64,000 nt of DNA from Hyphomicrobium sp. ghe19 (GCF_902712875.1 NZ_LR743509.1:1116001-1180000); one strand, 5' to 3'. Counted from the stretch's first letter, positions 17,351 through 28,771 are shown. Notes: generated from the letters alone by a model not told the origin. Made by a program: numbers and translations.

Positions 17351-17581
17351 ATGAGATGGAATTTGCAGCTTTTGGCGGGTGCACTGTTAATCGTCGTGTT
17401 TGTTGCGCCGGCGGCGCAGGCGGAGACGGCTGCAAGCGCCGCGCGTGCTAAGGCGTATCAGCACCGGTACCTTTACCCCGCGGAGCGGTTCAGTGGCCAG
17501 CACGAGACCTGGCGCGGCGGCGACCGTGATTTCGAGTATCGCCGGGCCCGTCGCCATGCCGCGGAGCGCGGATATAGATAG
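17351..17581 (+). CDS. Small exported protein, ARA family, tandem member 1
   Basis: A 76-residue protein. Signal peptide 1-25 (ending AAQA), then ETAASAARAKAYQHRYLYPA, a diverged version of the core seen in the next two genes, and an Arg-rich tail. The start region (GGAGTTCAGTGATGA) is almost identical to that of the gene at 18256, supporting origin by tandem duplication. Function unknown. Confidence 0.6.
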   Translation: MRWNLQLLAGALLIVVFVAPAAQAETAASAARAKAYQHRYLYPAERFSGQHETWRGGDRDFEYRRARRHAAERGYR

Positions 17582-17820
17582 TGCGACGACAGATGATCGC
17601 TCATTTTCAATGAAATGGCGGCGAGGTTCCGAGCCGGATGGCGATTGCTCCGCCGGTAATTTCTCGCGCAAATGCGGGGAGATAGTCGTTCCGCATCGCT
17701 GGTGTGTCTTTCCGCCGCCCGGGTGATCGGAACAGGGGCGGGCGCATCGCGTTCCCAACAGTATGCGCGGGCATGTCAACGCCTGCTTAACCGAACAGTC
17801 GGAGAGACACAGTGAGCGCA

Positions 17821-18105
17821 ATGACGAAACGGAATTGGACGGCTGCGGCAGCGGCCGCATTGATGGTGGCAGTCGTTGCCCCTATGGCGCAGGCGGACTC
17901 GATCGCCGGCGTCGAAGGTGCGCGTGCGAAGGAGCGCCAGGGCAGATATTTGAACCGCCAGGATCGCGAGCAGCTGCGCCGCTACGGCGGCAACGACGAT
18001 TCCTGGCGCGGCTATCGTGGATACGACAACAGCTACGGCTATGATGGTCCGGGCGTCAGCGTGTACGTTGGTCCGCGCGGATATTACGGACCGTACGGTT
18101 ACTAA
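17821..18105 (+). CDS. Small exported protein, ARA family, tandem member 2
   Basis: A 94-residue protein from the ATG at 17821 (a GTG at 17812 is possible). Signal peptide 1-26 (MTKRNW... ending AQA), then the core VEGARAKERQGRYLNRQDRE with QLRRYGG, and a tail rich in Gly and Tyr. The start MTKRNW matches MKRNW of the next gene. Followed by a good terminator. Probably periplasmic or surface; role unknown. Confidence 0.65.
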   Translation: MTKRNWTAAAAAALMVAVVAPMAQADSIAGVEGARAKERQGRYLNRQDREQLRRYGGNDDSWRGYRGYDNSYGYDGPGVSVYVGPRGYYGPYGY

Positions 18106-18129
18106 TTGCATCGAATTCGACCGATATGC

Positions 18130-18163
18130 GCGGCGGGCCTCTGGTCCGCCGCTTTTCTTTTTT
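18130..18163 (+). terminator. Rho-independent terminator
   Basis: Stem GCGGCGGGCC / GGTCCGCCGC with a short loop, followed by TTTTCTTTTTT, 24 bp after the stop of the gene at 17821. Confidence 0.85.
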
Positions 18164-18255
18164 GTGCCCGGCGGCCCGACCGTTTCGTTGGAACGGTCGC
18201 GAGCCGTTCGAGTTGGCAACGCTATCAAGCGGGATATGCGATGAGGAGTTCAGTG

Positions 18256-18486
18256 ATGAAACGGAATTGGGCAGCTGCTGCGGGCGCAGCGTTGATCTTG
18301 GCATCGTTCTTCGCTCCAATGGTTCATGCGGATACCATTTCCAGTGTCGAGGCGGCTCGCGCAAAGGCGCGAACGGGATCGCCTTTGTCGCCGCGCGAAC
18401 GCGCGATGCTGCGCAGATGGGGCACGAGCAGCAGCCCTGACATTCAGAGCGGCCGGCATCGCCATATTCAGAACGGCGGGTATTAA
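18256..18486 (+). CDS. Small exported protein, ARA/RWG family, tandem member 3
   Basis: A 76-residue protein from the ATG at 18256 with GAGGAG eight bases upstream; an ATG at 18241 is in frame but lies before that ribosome site. Signal peptide about 1-25 (ending VHA). The core is VEAARAKARTGSPLSPRERA followed by MLRRWGT, closest to the gene at 17821. The tail contains His, Ser and Arg. Function unknown. Confidence 0.65.
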   Translation: MKRNWAAAAGAALILASFFAPMVHADTISSVEAARAKARTGSPLSPRERAMLRRWGTSSSPDIQSGRHRHIQNGGY

Positions 18487-18495
18487 TTCGCGAAT

Positions 18496-18534
18496 CCCAC
18501 GGCGACGCGCGTTCCGCGCGCCGGCCGCCGTGGG
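18496..18534. terminator. Inverted repeat between convergent genes
   Basis: CCCACGGCG ... CGCCGTGGG with a GC-rich internal palindrome, between the tandem exported genes and the convergent VOC gene. Probably a bidirectional transcription stop; no T-run on the plus strand. Confidence 0.5.
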
Positions 18535-18545
18535 CGGGGGGTATG

Positions 18546-19025
18546 TCAGCCGCGGCGGGCCTTTTCAATCGCGGCGACGTCGATTTTCCGCATGGTCATC
18601 ATGGCTTCGAAGGCGCGCTTTGCTTCGTCGCCGCCGACTGCCAGTGCCTCGGTCAATACGCGCGGCGTGATCTGCCAGTTGACGCCCCATTTATCGCTGC
18701 ACCACCCGCACGCGTTCTCCTTACCGCCGTTGCCGACGATGGCATTCCAATAGCGGTCGGTTTCCTCCTGATCGTCGGTCGCGATCTGAAACGAGAAAGC
18801 TATGTTGTGCTTTATCTCAGGGCCACCGTTGAGGCCCATGCACGGGATGCCGGCGACGGTGAATTCGACCACAAGAACGTCGCCCTTCTTGCCGGACGGG
18901 TAGTCGCCCGGCGCGCGAGTGATGGCGCCGACGGCGCTGTCGGGGAAGGTCTTGGCATAGAAGTGTGCGGCGGCTTCGGCGTCCTTATCGTACCAGACGC
19001 AAATCGTGTTCTTGGGCTTGGTCAT
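18546..19025 (-). CDS. VOC superfamily protein (PhnB-like)
   Basis: A 159-residue protein with the PhnB-type vicinal-oxygen-chelate fold: ICVWYDKDAEAAAHFYAKTF at the start, then FTVAGIPCMGLNGGP, IAFSFQIATDDQEETDRYW and CGWCSDKWGVNWQITP. Members are often named 3-demethylubiquinone-9 3-methyltransferase, but that activity is not supported for the family. Role unknown. GGGAGGA precedes the ATG at 19025. Confidence 0.8.
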   Translation of the reverse strand: MTKPKNTICVWYDKDAEAAAHFYAKTFPDSAVGAITRAPGDYPSGKKGDVLVVEFTVAGIPCMGLNGGPEIKHNIAFSFQIATDDQEETDRYWNAIVGNGGKENACGWCSDKWGVNWQITPRVLTEALAVGGDEAKRAFEAMMTMRKIDVAAIEKARRG

Positions 19026-19114
19026 GCGTTTATCCTCCCTGACGACGTCTCACTTTGCGCAAGCGCTTGGTTTTCTTAAGACGGTCTCACCCGGCCGGTT
19101 CCGACATCTTTTGT

Positions 19115-19160
19115 TGGCGCCTTCCGACTCGCCTCCGGCGAGCTGGCCGGAAGGCGCGGG
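19115..19160 (+). repeat. REP-like palindromic element, copy 1
   Basis: Nested palindrome: outer stem GCGCCTTCC / GGAAGGCGC around an inner hairpin GACTCGCCTCCGGCGAGC plus TGGCC. It matches the elements at 31301, 32719 and 32774, with compensatory base changes in the outer stem. Confidence 0.7.
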
Positions 19161-19211
19161 AATGTTGCTTCTTTCGAGGATGACTGAAGCGCGAAGAACG
19201 AAGCCCCAGGT

Positions 19212-19255
19212 GTGCGCAACCGGCCGGCTCGCGGAACGCGAGTCGGTTGCGCCAA
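19212..19255 (-). repeat. REP-like palindromic element, copy 2, inverted
   Basis: Read on the minus strand: GCGCAACC, GACTCGCG, loop TTCC, then GCGAGCCGGCC and GGTTGCGC. Same inner hairpin and GGCC spacer as the other copies, but a different outer stem that still pairs. It lies about 50 bp from copy 1 in the opposite orientation. Confidence 0.65.
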
Positions 19256-19270
19256 CCAAAAAAGCACGAA

Positions 19271-19326
19271 GCGGACGGGTTCCGCGGCGTAGGGTCTTCG
19301 CAAGGTTCGTTTCGGAACCGGTCCGC
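19271..19326. repeat. Large inverted repeat
   Basis: GCGGACGGGTTCCG pairs with CGGAACCGGTCCGC at the far end, around a 28-base interior. It directly follows REP-like copy 2, making 19.1-19.33 kb a run of stacked hairpins without a gene. Confidence 0.55.
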
Positions 19327-19450
19327 TCCGTGACAGCCAAAGAACAGGGTTCCGGCAGGTCACTTAAGGAAGCGGGATGGTCCGCACACGGTTTCTCTCA
19401 TGCCGTGCGGGCCTGCCTTCCGCCTTGTCCGCATCGCGCGCGTTCCGCGA

Positions 19451-19565
19451 GCGGGTGAGGCTGCCCCATCCGAGCGCCGCGCGACGCCTCGCGCGATGCC
19501 CTTGCCGGATGGGTGAGGGGATTATCGGGGAAGGCGAGAGAGCGGGGATAAGTTTTTTTGTGGCG
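19451..19565 (+). repeat. Direct repeat, short copy (115 bp)
   Basis: Begins GCGGGTGAGGCTGCCCCATC and ends with GGGGATAAGTTTTTTTGTGG and CG. Nearly identical to 20135-20291 except that it lacks 42 internal bases. It contains CCCATCCG and CGGATGGG, which can pair. The two copies flank the small exported gene at 19668-19964. Confidence 0.85.
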
Positions 19566-19667
19566 GAGGTAGAAGGCGCTGGGTGCAAATTGAGAGCGCG
19601 GGGTTAAGTGGTCTGCTTCGGGCCAAAAGTGGCCCAAAGCATCACGAGTCCACGTCTAACTCCGAGT

Positions 19668-19964
19668 TCAGAAGCAAAGCCAGGCGCCTAAGCAGGATGC
19701 GGGCGTCCCGCCCTTGCAGGCTATCTGCGAGGAGTGACACTCAATCATCCCCGAGCCGGTGCAGGTGGTTTTCACGGGCCCCTTCCCTATAAGTCCTCGC
19801 CCGGCGATCGTATTCTTAAGTGCGTTTGTGGAGAACAGAACTGCCAGATCGTGGGTGACGTTATCGCCAATGGCCCCGACCTTCGTACATTCGGCTGCCT
19901 GAGCCATCGCCGAAAGTGCGCCCACCATGACTGCGGCCACGAAGCCTAACTTGAAAACCTGCAT
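19668..19964 (-). CDS. Small exported Cys-rich protein between direct repeats
   Basis: A 98-residue protein from the ATG at 19964, preceded by GGGGGG. The frame is open further upstream, but this start gives a clean signal peptide (MQVFKLGFVAAVMVGALSAM, cleavage after AQA). The mature part holds six Cys (ECTK, TTCTG, IECHS, IACKG, ASCLG, WLCF). I recognise no family. It is enclosed by the direct repeat pair (19451-19565 and 20135-20291). Confidence 0.5.
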   Translation of the reverse strand: MQVFKLGFVAAVMVGALSAMAQAAECTKVGAIGDNVTHDLAVLFSTNALKNTIAGRGLIGKGPVKTTCTGSGMIECHSSQIACKGGTPASCLGAWLCF

Positions 19965-20134
19965 TGCAACCCCCCGTGCGGACAAATCACCTCGAACGGT
20001 AGTCGAGTGCTTGGCGGTTGCCAAGCAAAGGACCGTTGCCGGCACAGATATTTCCCGCAGTGCGATTTATGAGGCGCACCGCAGGGCCATCGATGCGTGC
20101 CCGATTTGGGTGAGAAGCAGACAAGTAAGGGCTT

Positions 20135-20291
20135 GCGGGTGAGGCTGCCCCATCCGAGCGCCGCGCGACGCGCGGATGCGTGTGGGCATCTATTTGGAGC
20201 GCCATCGAGACTTCTCGCGCGATGCCCTTGCCGGATGGGTGAGGGGATTATCGGGGAAGGCGAGAGAGCGGGGATAAGTTTTTTTGTGGCG
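20135..20291 (+). repeat. Direct repeat, long copy (157 bp)
   Basis: Same ends as the copy at 19451 but with 42 extra bases beginning GCGGATGCGTGTGGGCATCT. It ends 104 bp before the start of the AAA15-DUF4435 gene, at the point where base composition drops. Confidence 0.85.
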
Positions 20292-20394
20292 ATTGTCCCA
20301 AGTTAGCTTCAGCCCTTTGAAATTTCCACGGCTCCTCTATGCAGATTGATAGAAAGCTTTGCGCGATCGAGGAATTGGGCCGGATGGGGAAGCA

Positions 20395-22488
20395 ATGAAA
20401 ATCGATACTCTTCTAATCAATAACTTTCGCGGAATTAGTCGTCTAGAGGCCCGAAATTTAGGCGACACTGTTATTATCGCGGGCCAAAATGGATCTGGCA
20501 AGTCGTGTATTTTCGACGCTATTCGGCTTCTTAAGAGCTCGTACGGGGGGTACCAGCAAAACGAATGGCAACAATTCTTCGGTGAGTTTGCAATTCAGCT
20601 TCACGGCGGCGCGCGAAACCTCAGTGGACTATTTAACGACATTCGCAAGTCGCTCGTCATAGAATGCTATTTTCGGCTGCGAGATTCAGAAAAGGCGTAT
20701 GTGAATGCGAATGCTGCTGAGCTATTAGAAACTACGATTTGGCAGACGCTTTTGCCTGAGGCCTTCCAGTGGGGCGGTTATCAAAAAGCGCTTTTTGCAA
20801 ACCAATTTAGAGAGCGCCAGCCCGAGGTTACGGCTCGCGTGAAAGCTGAGCTTCCAGCGCTTCAAAATGAGCTAATGCTCCCGGAATTGCTAGGAAAAAT
20901 AGAGATATTCCCAAATGGAAATATTTCTATCCAAAACTGCCGATTGCTATCGGTTCTGTTTGCCAACTACAGGCCTCGTTACCTCGGTGTTATCGATTTC
21001 CATGGCGCACAACGACATTATGGGCGGGAGATTGTTCAGGGAATAAATCTAAGTCTGGAACAATCCAATCAGCAGCAGGGACAGCATACGCTTTATAATT
21101 ATAACAACAAGTACAACAACGTGAAAAGCGAGATGGCTGGCAACTTTATAAAAGAGCTGCTGGCCGAGAAAGCAATCGCCCGGGCGGGCGATTCTGCATC
21201 CCTTTCGCAAACGTTGAAAGAGCTTTTCGAAGCGTTCTTTCCGGAAAAGAAATTTCTCGGACCTCAGCCGACTCCTGAAGGCAGCCTTTCTTTTCCGGTT
21301 GTTACGCCAAGTGGGGCCGTTCACGATTTGGACGAATTAAGTTCGGGCGAGAAGGAAATTCTCTATGGATATTTGCGAATAAGAAGTTCTGCGCCCCTTA
21401 ACTCCATCATACTGCTTGATGAGCCCGAACTGCATTTAAATCCGAGATTGATACGAGGGCTGCCTGAATTTTATCGCAAACATCTCGGAGAGGCACTTCA
21501 GAACCAGTTGTGGCTCGTTACTCACTCAGATGCCCTTATTAGGGAAGCTGTTGGAAAGCCCGGGTTCAATGTCTATCACATGTTGCCCTGCGGTTCGGAT
21601 GCTAATGCGTCAGGTCAGCTTCGCCCGTTGAGTATAAAAGAGGATATCGAATTGGTTCTCGCAGATCTTGTGGGAGACCTAGCAGCATACCGGCCAGGCG
21701 GCAAAGGCCTTCTATTCGAAGGTGGCGGAAATTCTGATTTCGATAAGACGCTTGCGAGCGTCTTATTCCGGGAGGAATTGCGTGGCATCAACTTGATATC
21801 TGGGGCAAACAAGACCCGCGTTAAGGCACTCCACGAAGTTCTCGAACGCGCATATTTGAATGGTGATTTGCCCACGAAATTTTATTCTATCGTTGATCGA
21901 GACAGTGATGGCGAAGTGGAAGGTTCGAAAGGGCTTACTAGGTTTGTGTGGGATGTATACCACATAGAAAACTATCTGCTGCAAGAAGACGTAATTAGTG
22001 ATGTTCTTAAGTCTCTGGATCTGAAAAAGCACTTCGATGTCAATGCTGTGGCAACGAGCCTAGAAAACGCTGCGCGTCTCGCAGTTCCAGGCATGCTTCA
22101 GCATTCAATTAGATCTTTTGCCAATTCCAAGTTGTTATCTTCCATCGACCTCGGTTTTCCTCCTAACACTCTCACCATCGGTCGCGACTTGCATGCGGCC
22201 GTGGAACGATCGGTAACAAGAATTCAAGCGATGCTTTCTGCCAATCTGTCGGAGAAAGAGCTGATAAATAAGGAGCAGGAGTTCAGAAATCAGTTCGAAC
22301 AGAGCTTTGCGGACGGTTCTTGGAAAGGGACGCTGCCGGGCAGAGAGATATTGAAACAATTCGTTGCACTGGAAGGCATCACAGTCGGATATGAGGTGTT
22401 TCGGAATCTCATAGTAACTCGAATGGGCGAACTCGGTCGAAAACCCATAGGAATGAAAAAAATTATCGATCGTATTGCCGCGGATTAG
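20395..22488 (+). CDS. Fused AAA15-type ATPase and DUF4435/TOPRIM-like protein (PARIS-like)
   Basis: A 697-residue protein from the ATG at 20395 (GGGGAAGC upstream). Residues 1-400 form an SMC/ABC-type ATPase: Walker A GQNGSGKS at 30-37, signature LSSGEK at 315-320, Walker B with D342/E343 in LLDEPELHLNP and a switch His in LVTHSD at 384-389. Residues 435-697 look like DUF4435, a TOPRIM-type nuclease domain: E442 in LLFEGGGNSD, an acidic cluster D501-R-D503-S-D505, HIENY at 523-527 and a late PGREIL. In the PARIS anti-phage system these parts are AriA (AAA15 ATPase, sensor) and AriB (DUF4435 effector, which cleaves tRNA), and fused forms are known. The gene is clearly AT-richer than its neighbours and sits alone between repeats and uvrA, consistent with transfer. 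The PARIS assignment is inferred from domain order; another OLD-like ATPase is the alternative. Confidence 0.75.
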   Translation: MKIDTLLINNFRGISRLEARNLGDTVIIAGQNGSGKSCIFDAIRLLKSSYGGYQQNEWQQFFGEFAIQLHGGARNLSGLFNDIRKSLVIECYFRLRDSEKAYVNANAAELLETTIWQTLLPEAFQWGGYQKALFANQFRERQPEVTARVKAELPALQNELMLPELLGKIEIFPNGNISIQNCRLLSVLFANYRPRYLGVIDFHGAQRHYGREIVQGINLSLEQSNQQQGQHTLYNYNNKYNNVKSEMAGNFIKELLAEKAIARAGDSASLSQTLKELFEAFFPEKKFLGPQPTPEGSLSFPVVTPSGAVHDLDELSSGEKEILYGYLRIRSSAPLNSIILLDEPELHLNPRLIRGLPEFYRKHLGEALQNQLWLVTHSDALIREAVGKPGFNVYHMLPCGSDANASGQLRPLSIKEDIELVLADLVGDLAAYRPGGKGLLFEGGGNSDFDKTLASVLFREELRGINLISGANKTRVKALHEVLERAYLNGDLPTKFYSIVDRDSDGEVEGSKGLTRFVWDVYHIENYLLQEDVISDVLKSLDLKKHFDVNAVATSLENAARLAVPGMLQHSIRSFANSKLLSSIDLGFPPNTLTIGRDLHAAVERSVTRIQAMLSANLSEKELINKEQEFRNQFEQSFADGSWKGTLPGREILKQFVALEGITVGYEVFRNLIVTRMGELGRKPIGMKKIIDRIAAD

Positions 22489-22647
22489 GTCTGGCTTTTT
22501 TCTTTCCGAGGCTACACGTCAGAACGAAGTTCAATCGGGAAGCCCCGACTGCTTGTTTCCGGATGGGCATTAAAGGAGTTCTAGAGGGTGCGCGCGTAAA
22601 GTGCTGTGGTGTGCTCCCACTCTCCTCCCCGCAAGGGGGAGGGTAAG
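22489..22647. other. Gap between the defence-like gene and uvrA
   Basis: Contains CTCCTCCCCGCAAGGGGGAGG at about 22622-22642, a short palindrome of the 'CCTCTCCCC' class also seen at 42035-42125, which can act as a stop for the convergent genes. No gene. Confidence 0.45.
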
Positions 22648-25614
<2,967 letters not shown>

Positions 25615-25880
25615 GAGGTAACGTCTACCCGAGGGGGGCTGGGGCGGCAATGCGACCGGAGCAAGCGCTCACAGATGATACGCGGGCATCGGGATTTCAA
25701 GGCTTTAGGTCGCTTTCGAAGCTTTCGTGGGCCGCGGGGAATGTTCGCCGGGCCTCCGGGATAACGCCCCTCCTGGGTGGTCCGTTCACGGGTCTGTCAG
25801 CAAGCCGTCAGCATTCAGCCTTGACGGCACTGTAAGGCTCGCCGAAACCAAGTGCGCGTCGCTACCGGGAGGGCATATCA

Positions 25881-26498
25881 ATGAGCGAAGCTCCATCTCT
25901 GCTGAATTTTGCGCACCCCGCGCATCCCGTGAACCGGACCGTTTCGGTCGTCAAGCTGCTCGTGCTTGCGGTTTCCGTTGCAGCTGCCGTTCCGACGGCG
26001 CGCAATCTCTATTTCTCGTGGAAGAACGACGTGCCGTTCAATCAGGTCGATCACCGGCTGGCGCAAGCCAAGCTGCTGGAGAAGAATTTCGATTGCAAGA
26101 TCGACTACCGTTCGTTGTCGGCGCAAGGCAATGCGCGGGTGGATGTCGGCTCATGTGCAAAGACCGGCGATATCTCGATCCGGGTGAAGAGCCCTGGCGG
26201 GCAAGTGAACTACGAGTGGATCGCATTCGAGCAGTTGCCGAAGCCGGCGTCGAGATCGGGAAGCCTTGTCAATCTTCTGATATCGCGCGCCTTCGCCGAT
26301 GAGGGGCAGCCGTCGAGCGTTCAGCCGTTCGAAGTCGCGCAGGATGCCGCCGTGCTTTGCCAGGGCAAGGCTGGCGACAACATCGTCCGCGTGGTTCAAT
26401 CGGGCGGACAATGCGTGAAGGAAACGGTTTCCATTTTCCGTGGCTCGGTCGAGAAGAGCGAGACTGTGCCTTGCGATAAGGCGTGTCCGATCAGGTAA
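25881..26498 (+). CDS. Exported or anchored protein, unknown; source of a duplicated fragment
   Basis: A 205-residue protein. A single hydrophobic segment (about residues 22-40: VVKLLVLAVSVAAAVPTA) follows a cytoplasmic stretch, so it is either anchored or has a long signal. The outer part has six Cys, spread over DCKID, SCAK, LCQG, QCVK, PCDKACP. No family recognised. It overlaps the convergent kinase gene by eight bases. Its 5' end and upstream region recur in decayed form at 27165-27312. Confidence 0.6.
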   Translation: MSEAPSLLNFAHPAHPVNRTVSVVKLLVLAVSVAAAVPTARNLYFSWKNDVPFNQVDHRLAQAKLLEKNFDCKIDYRSLSAQGNARVDVGSCAKTGDISIRVKSPGGQVNYEWIAFEQLPKPASRSGSLVNLLISRAFADEGQPSSVQPFEVAQDAAVLCQGKAGDNIVRVVQSGGQCVKETVSIFRGSVEKSETVPCDKACPIR

Positions 26499-27108
26499 GG
26501 CACAACGCAGGTTCCGCAATTGTTGCTGCAACATGCGCAGCTAAAAAAGCGAATGCCCGCGGCGCGGACTTCGTCCGCCTGAAATAGGCATCGAAACGCG
26601 CCAACGACGGAAGTGTTTCGATGATCTGTCCGGCAAGATCCTCAACGGGACTTTCGGCGTTCAGTACCGTGTGCCTATGGGTGTACCAGGGGTTCCATTT
26701 CTTCCGCGCTGAGACAATCGCTTGCCATTCGATCGCGTCTTTCCCGAAAAGGTTGTCGGCCCTGGAAAGGATGCGTCCTCGCGCCGTGGCTTCGGACGCT
26801 TCAAGCACGAAAATATTCTCGAAGCGCGGGAGGTACGTTTCTATGTTGCCGCTAATCCCGCAGATAAATCTCGGCTTCGGTGAGCGAAGCCATCGTTCCA
26901 TTATCTCCTCATTCCAGAAAGTCTGGTGTTTGCTGAAATCGAAGGGGCGCTCTGGTATTGAGATGGCCTTCTTTGTTTTCAGACATCTCCACTGCATAAG
27001 GGTCTGATCGAGGTCGGCGTCGATCGTGAGGAATCCGCGCCGCGACAACTCGGCGGCGAGCGTCGATTTACCTGTTCCGCTATGGCCAGTGATTAGGAAC
27101 AGAGGCAT
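26491..27108 (-). CDS. P-loop kinase-like ATPase
   Basis: A 205-residue protein beginning MPLFLITGHSGTGKSTLAAE, a Walker A loop (GHSGTGKST), then FLTIDADLD as in adenylate/shikimate-type small-molecule kinases. A lid-like region (GRILSRADNLFG) and a C-terminal helix follow. Probably phosphorylates a small molecule, unidentified. It sits between the exported gene at 25881 and that gene's decayed copy. Confidence 0.7.
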   Translation of the reverse strand: MPLFLITGHSGTGKSTLAAELSRRGFLTIDADLDQTLMQWRCLKTKKAISIPERPFDFSKHQTFWNEEIMERWLRSPKPRFICGISGNIETYLPRFENIFVLEASEATARGRILSRADNLFGKDAIEWQAIVSARKKWNPWYTHRHTVLNAESPVEDLAGQIIETLPSLARFDAYFRRTKSAPRAFAFLAAHVAATIAEPALCLT

Positions 27109-27189
27109 TGCTTTCAGGTTGCTCCTAAGTTTCGCTTTGGGTCGATGCGAGCCGCCAAGTTCTGGCGTCGCTATCGGGATGGCATATCA

Positions 27190-27312
27190 ATGAGCGAAGC
27201 TCTGTCTCTGCCGAATATTGCGCACCCGATGAACCGGACCGTTTGAGTCGTCAAGTTGCTCGTGCTCGCGGTTCCCGTCGCGGCGGCCGTTCCGACGGCG
27301 CGGAATCTGGGT
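27190..27312 (+). pseudogene. Decayed 5' fragment copy of the gene at 25881
   Basis: The ATG at 27190 and about 23 bases before it match 25858-25881 closely (ATATCAATGAGCGAAGCT is identical). The copy reads MSEALSLPNIAHPMNRTV and then TGA: an in-frame nine-base deletion and a stop created where the source has TTTCGG. After the stop it still encodes VVKLLVLAVPVAAAVPTARN-like sequence, then similarity ends. A partial duplication, no longer functional. Confidence 0.85.
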
Positions 27313-27664
27313 TCCGGCGCGGCGCCGCGGCCAGGATGACAAGCGAAGCCGGCGTGGTTCCGCTCGGCGGGACGACGGACTTGGCGGGGCGCCGCGAAGT
27401 TGGCGATCGTTTTAGCAAATAGCGAGCAACTCAGGCAGTCATCCTGCAAGGGTCCCGGGCTGATACTGGTTCGTTGGGACATCGCTTTTTCCCCCGCTCG
27501 CTTCGAAATGGCTGGGGCCGGCGTTCCTTTGCAGCAACGAAGATTTGCGCGTCGCTGTGTTCCGCGATCTCGAGGCGGAAGCCAGGCTGCAGTGGCGCTG
27601 ACACTGCCATCGCGACGCGCCGGATGGGAAGCGTCCTTGGAGGAGCGACCGCTGGAGCGCCGTT
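27313..27664. other. Gap upstream of the efflux operon
   Basis: About 350 bp. No reading frame on either strand is convincing. It should hold the promoter of the HlyD/DHA2 pair; I could not identify an operator. Confidence 0.35.
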
Positions 27665-28771
27665 GTGAGCTCGACCGATCTCAAAGCCAAACGCGTCGCG
27701 GATGACGACACAAAGCCGAAGCATCCGGTGATACGTCGTACATTGCTGATCCTGGGGCCGCTCGTCGCCATCGGCATCGGGCTTTGGCTTTATCTGACCG
27801 GCGGGACGTATGTGAGCGAGGAAGATTCCTACGTCCACGCCGCCAATGTCACCATCAATCCGCAGGTCGCGGGCCAAGTGAGCCGGGTGGCCGTCGGGCC
27901 GAACGAACTAGTGAAGGAAGGTCAGCTGCTGTTCGTGATCGATCCGGAGCCGTTTCAGATCACGCTGGATGAGGCCAATGCCAACCTAGCGACCGTCAGC
28001 CAGACGCTGAGGGGACGCGTCGCGACGTACAAACAAAATCTAGCGGACGTGGACCAGTCGAAGGCCGATGTCGTCTATGCCAAACAGGAATTCGAGCGCA
28101 TCAGTGCGCTCGTGAAGGATGCCGTGGCAACGGAGGCGCAGTTCGATCAGGCGCAGAAGGCGCTGCGCGTCGCCCAGCAGTCGGTCCGTGCGGCAGAATC
28201 CAGTGCCGCGTCCACTCTGGCGGACCTCGGCGGCAACATCGGACTACCCATCGAACAGCACGCCAGCTATCTGGCGGCGAAAGCCAAGGTCGCTCTGGCT
28301 GAGCGCAATGTGCGTCTGACCCGTATCCTTGCGCCCTTCGCCGGTACGGCAACGAGGGTCGAGAACATCCAGCCGGGAAGTTATCTGACCGTTGGGGCGG
28401 CGGCCTTCTCGTTGATCGGTTCCGATACCTGGGTCGATGCGAACATCAAGGAAACGGATCTCACGCACATCAAAGTTGGAGATCCGGCGACGATCGTTCT
28501 CGATTCCTATCCGGGGCAGACGCTGCAGGCGAAAGTTCAAAGCATCACGCCGGCAAGCGGATCCGTGTTTGCGTTGATCCCAGCTCAGAATGCGTCGGGC
28601 AACTGGGTCAAGGTCGTGCAGCGCATGCCGGTCCGGCTCGTCGTCACGAAGCCCGACCCGAACGTCGTGATGCGCGACGGCGCCAGCGCGACGGTCTCGA
28701 TCGATACCGGCTATCACCGCACACTTCGCACGCTGTGGCGTGACCTGACTGGGTTGGTGGGATTCAGCTGA
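27665..28771 (+). CDS. HlyD/EmrA-type membrane fusion protein
   Basis: A 368-residue periplasmic adaptor: a cytoplasmic N-terminus, one transmembrane segment (about 25-43), then a lipoyl-like half (VTINPQVAGQVSRVAVGPNE), a long coiled hairpin (about 100-200), the second lipoyl half (RILAPFAGTATRVENIQPGS) and a beta-barrel region. With the next gene it forms a two-part drug efflux pump that would need an outer-membrane TolC. GTG start at 27665; the stop overlaps the next ATG (TGATG). Confidence 0.88.
   Translation: MSSTDLKAKRVADDDTKPKHPVIRRTLLILGPLVAIGIGLWLYLTGGTYVSEEDSYVHAANVTINPQVAGQVSRVAVGPNELVKEGQLLFVIDPEPFQITLDEANANLATVSQTLRGRVATYKQNLADVDQSKADVVYAKQEFERISALVKDAVATEAQFDQAQKALRVAQQSVRAAESSAASTLADLGGNIGLPIEQHASYLAAKAKVALAERNVRLTRILAPFAGTATRVENIQPGSYLTVGAAAFSLIGSDTWVDANIKETDLTHIKVGDPATIVLDSYPGQTLQAKVQSITPASGSVFALIPAQNASGNWVKVVQRMPVRLVVTKPDPNVVMRDGASATVSIDTGYHRTLRTLWRDLTGLVGFS

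Noticed and set aside
19050..19660. Possible CRISPR array or coding gene in the hairpin-rich region
   Set aside because: Repeats are palindromes at irregular spacing with no equal-length spacers, and the reading frames are antisense shadows of GC-rich palindromes.
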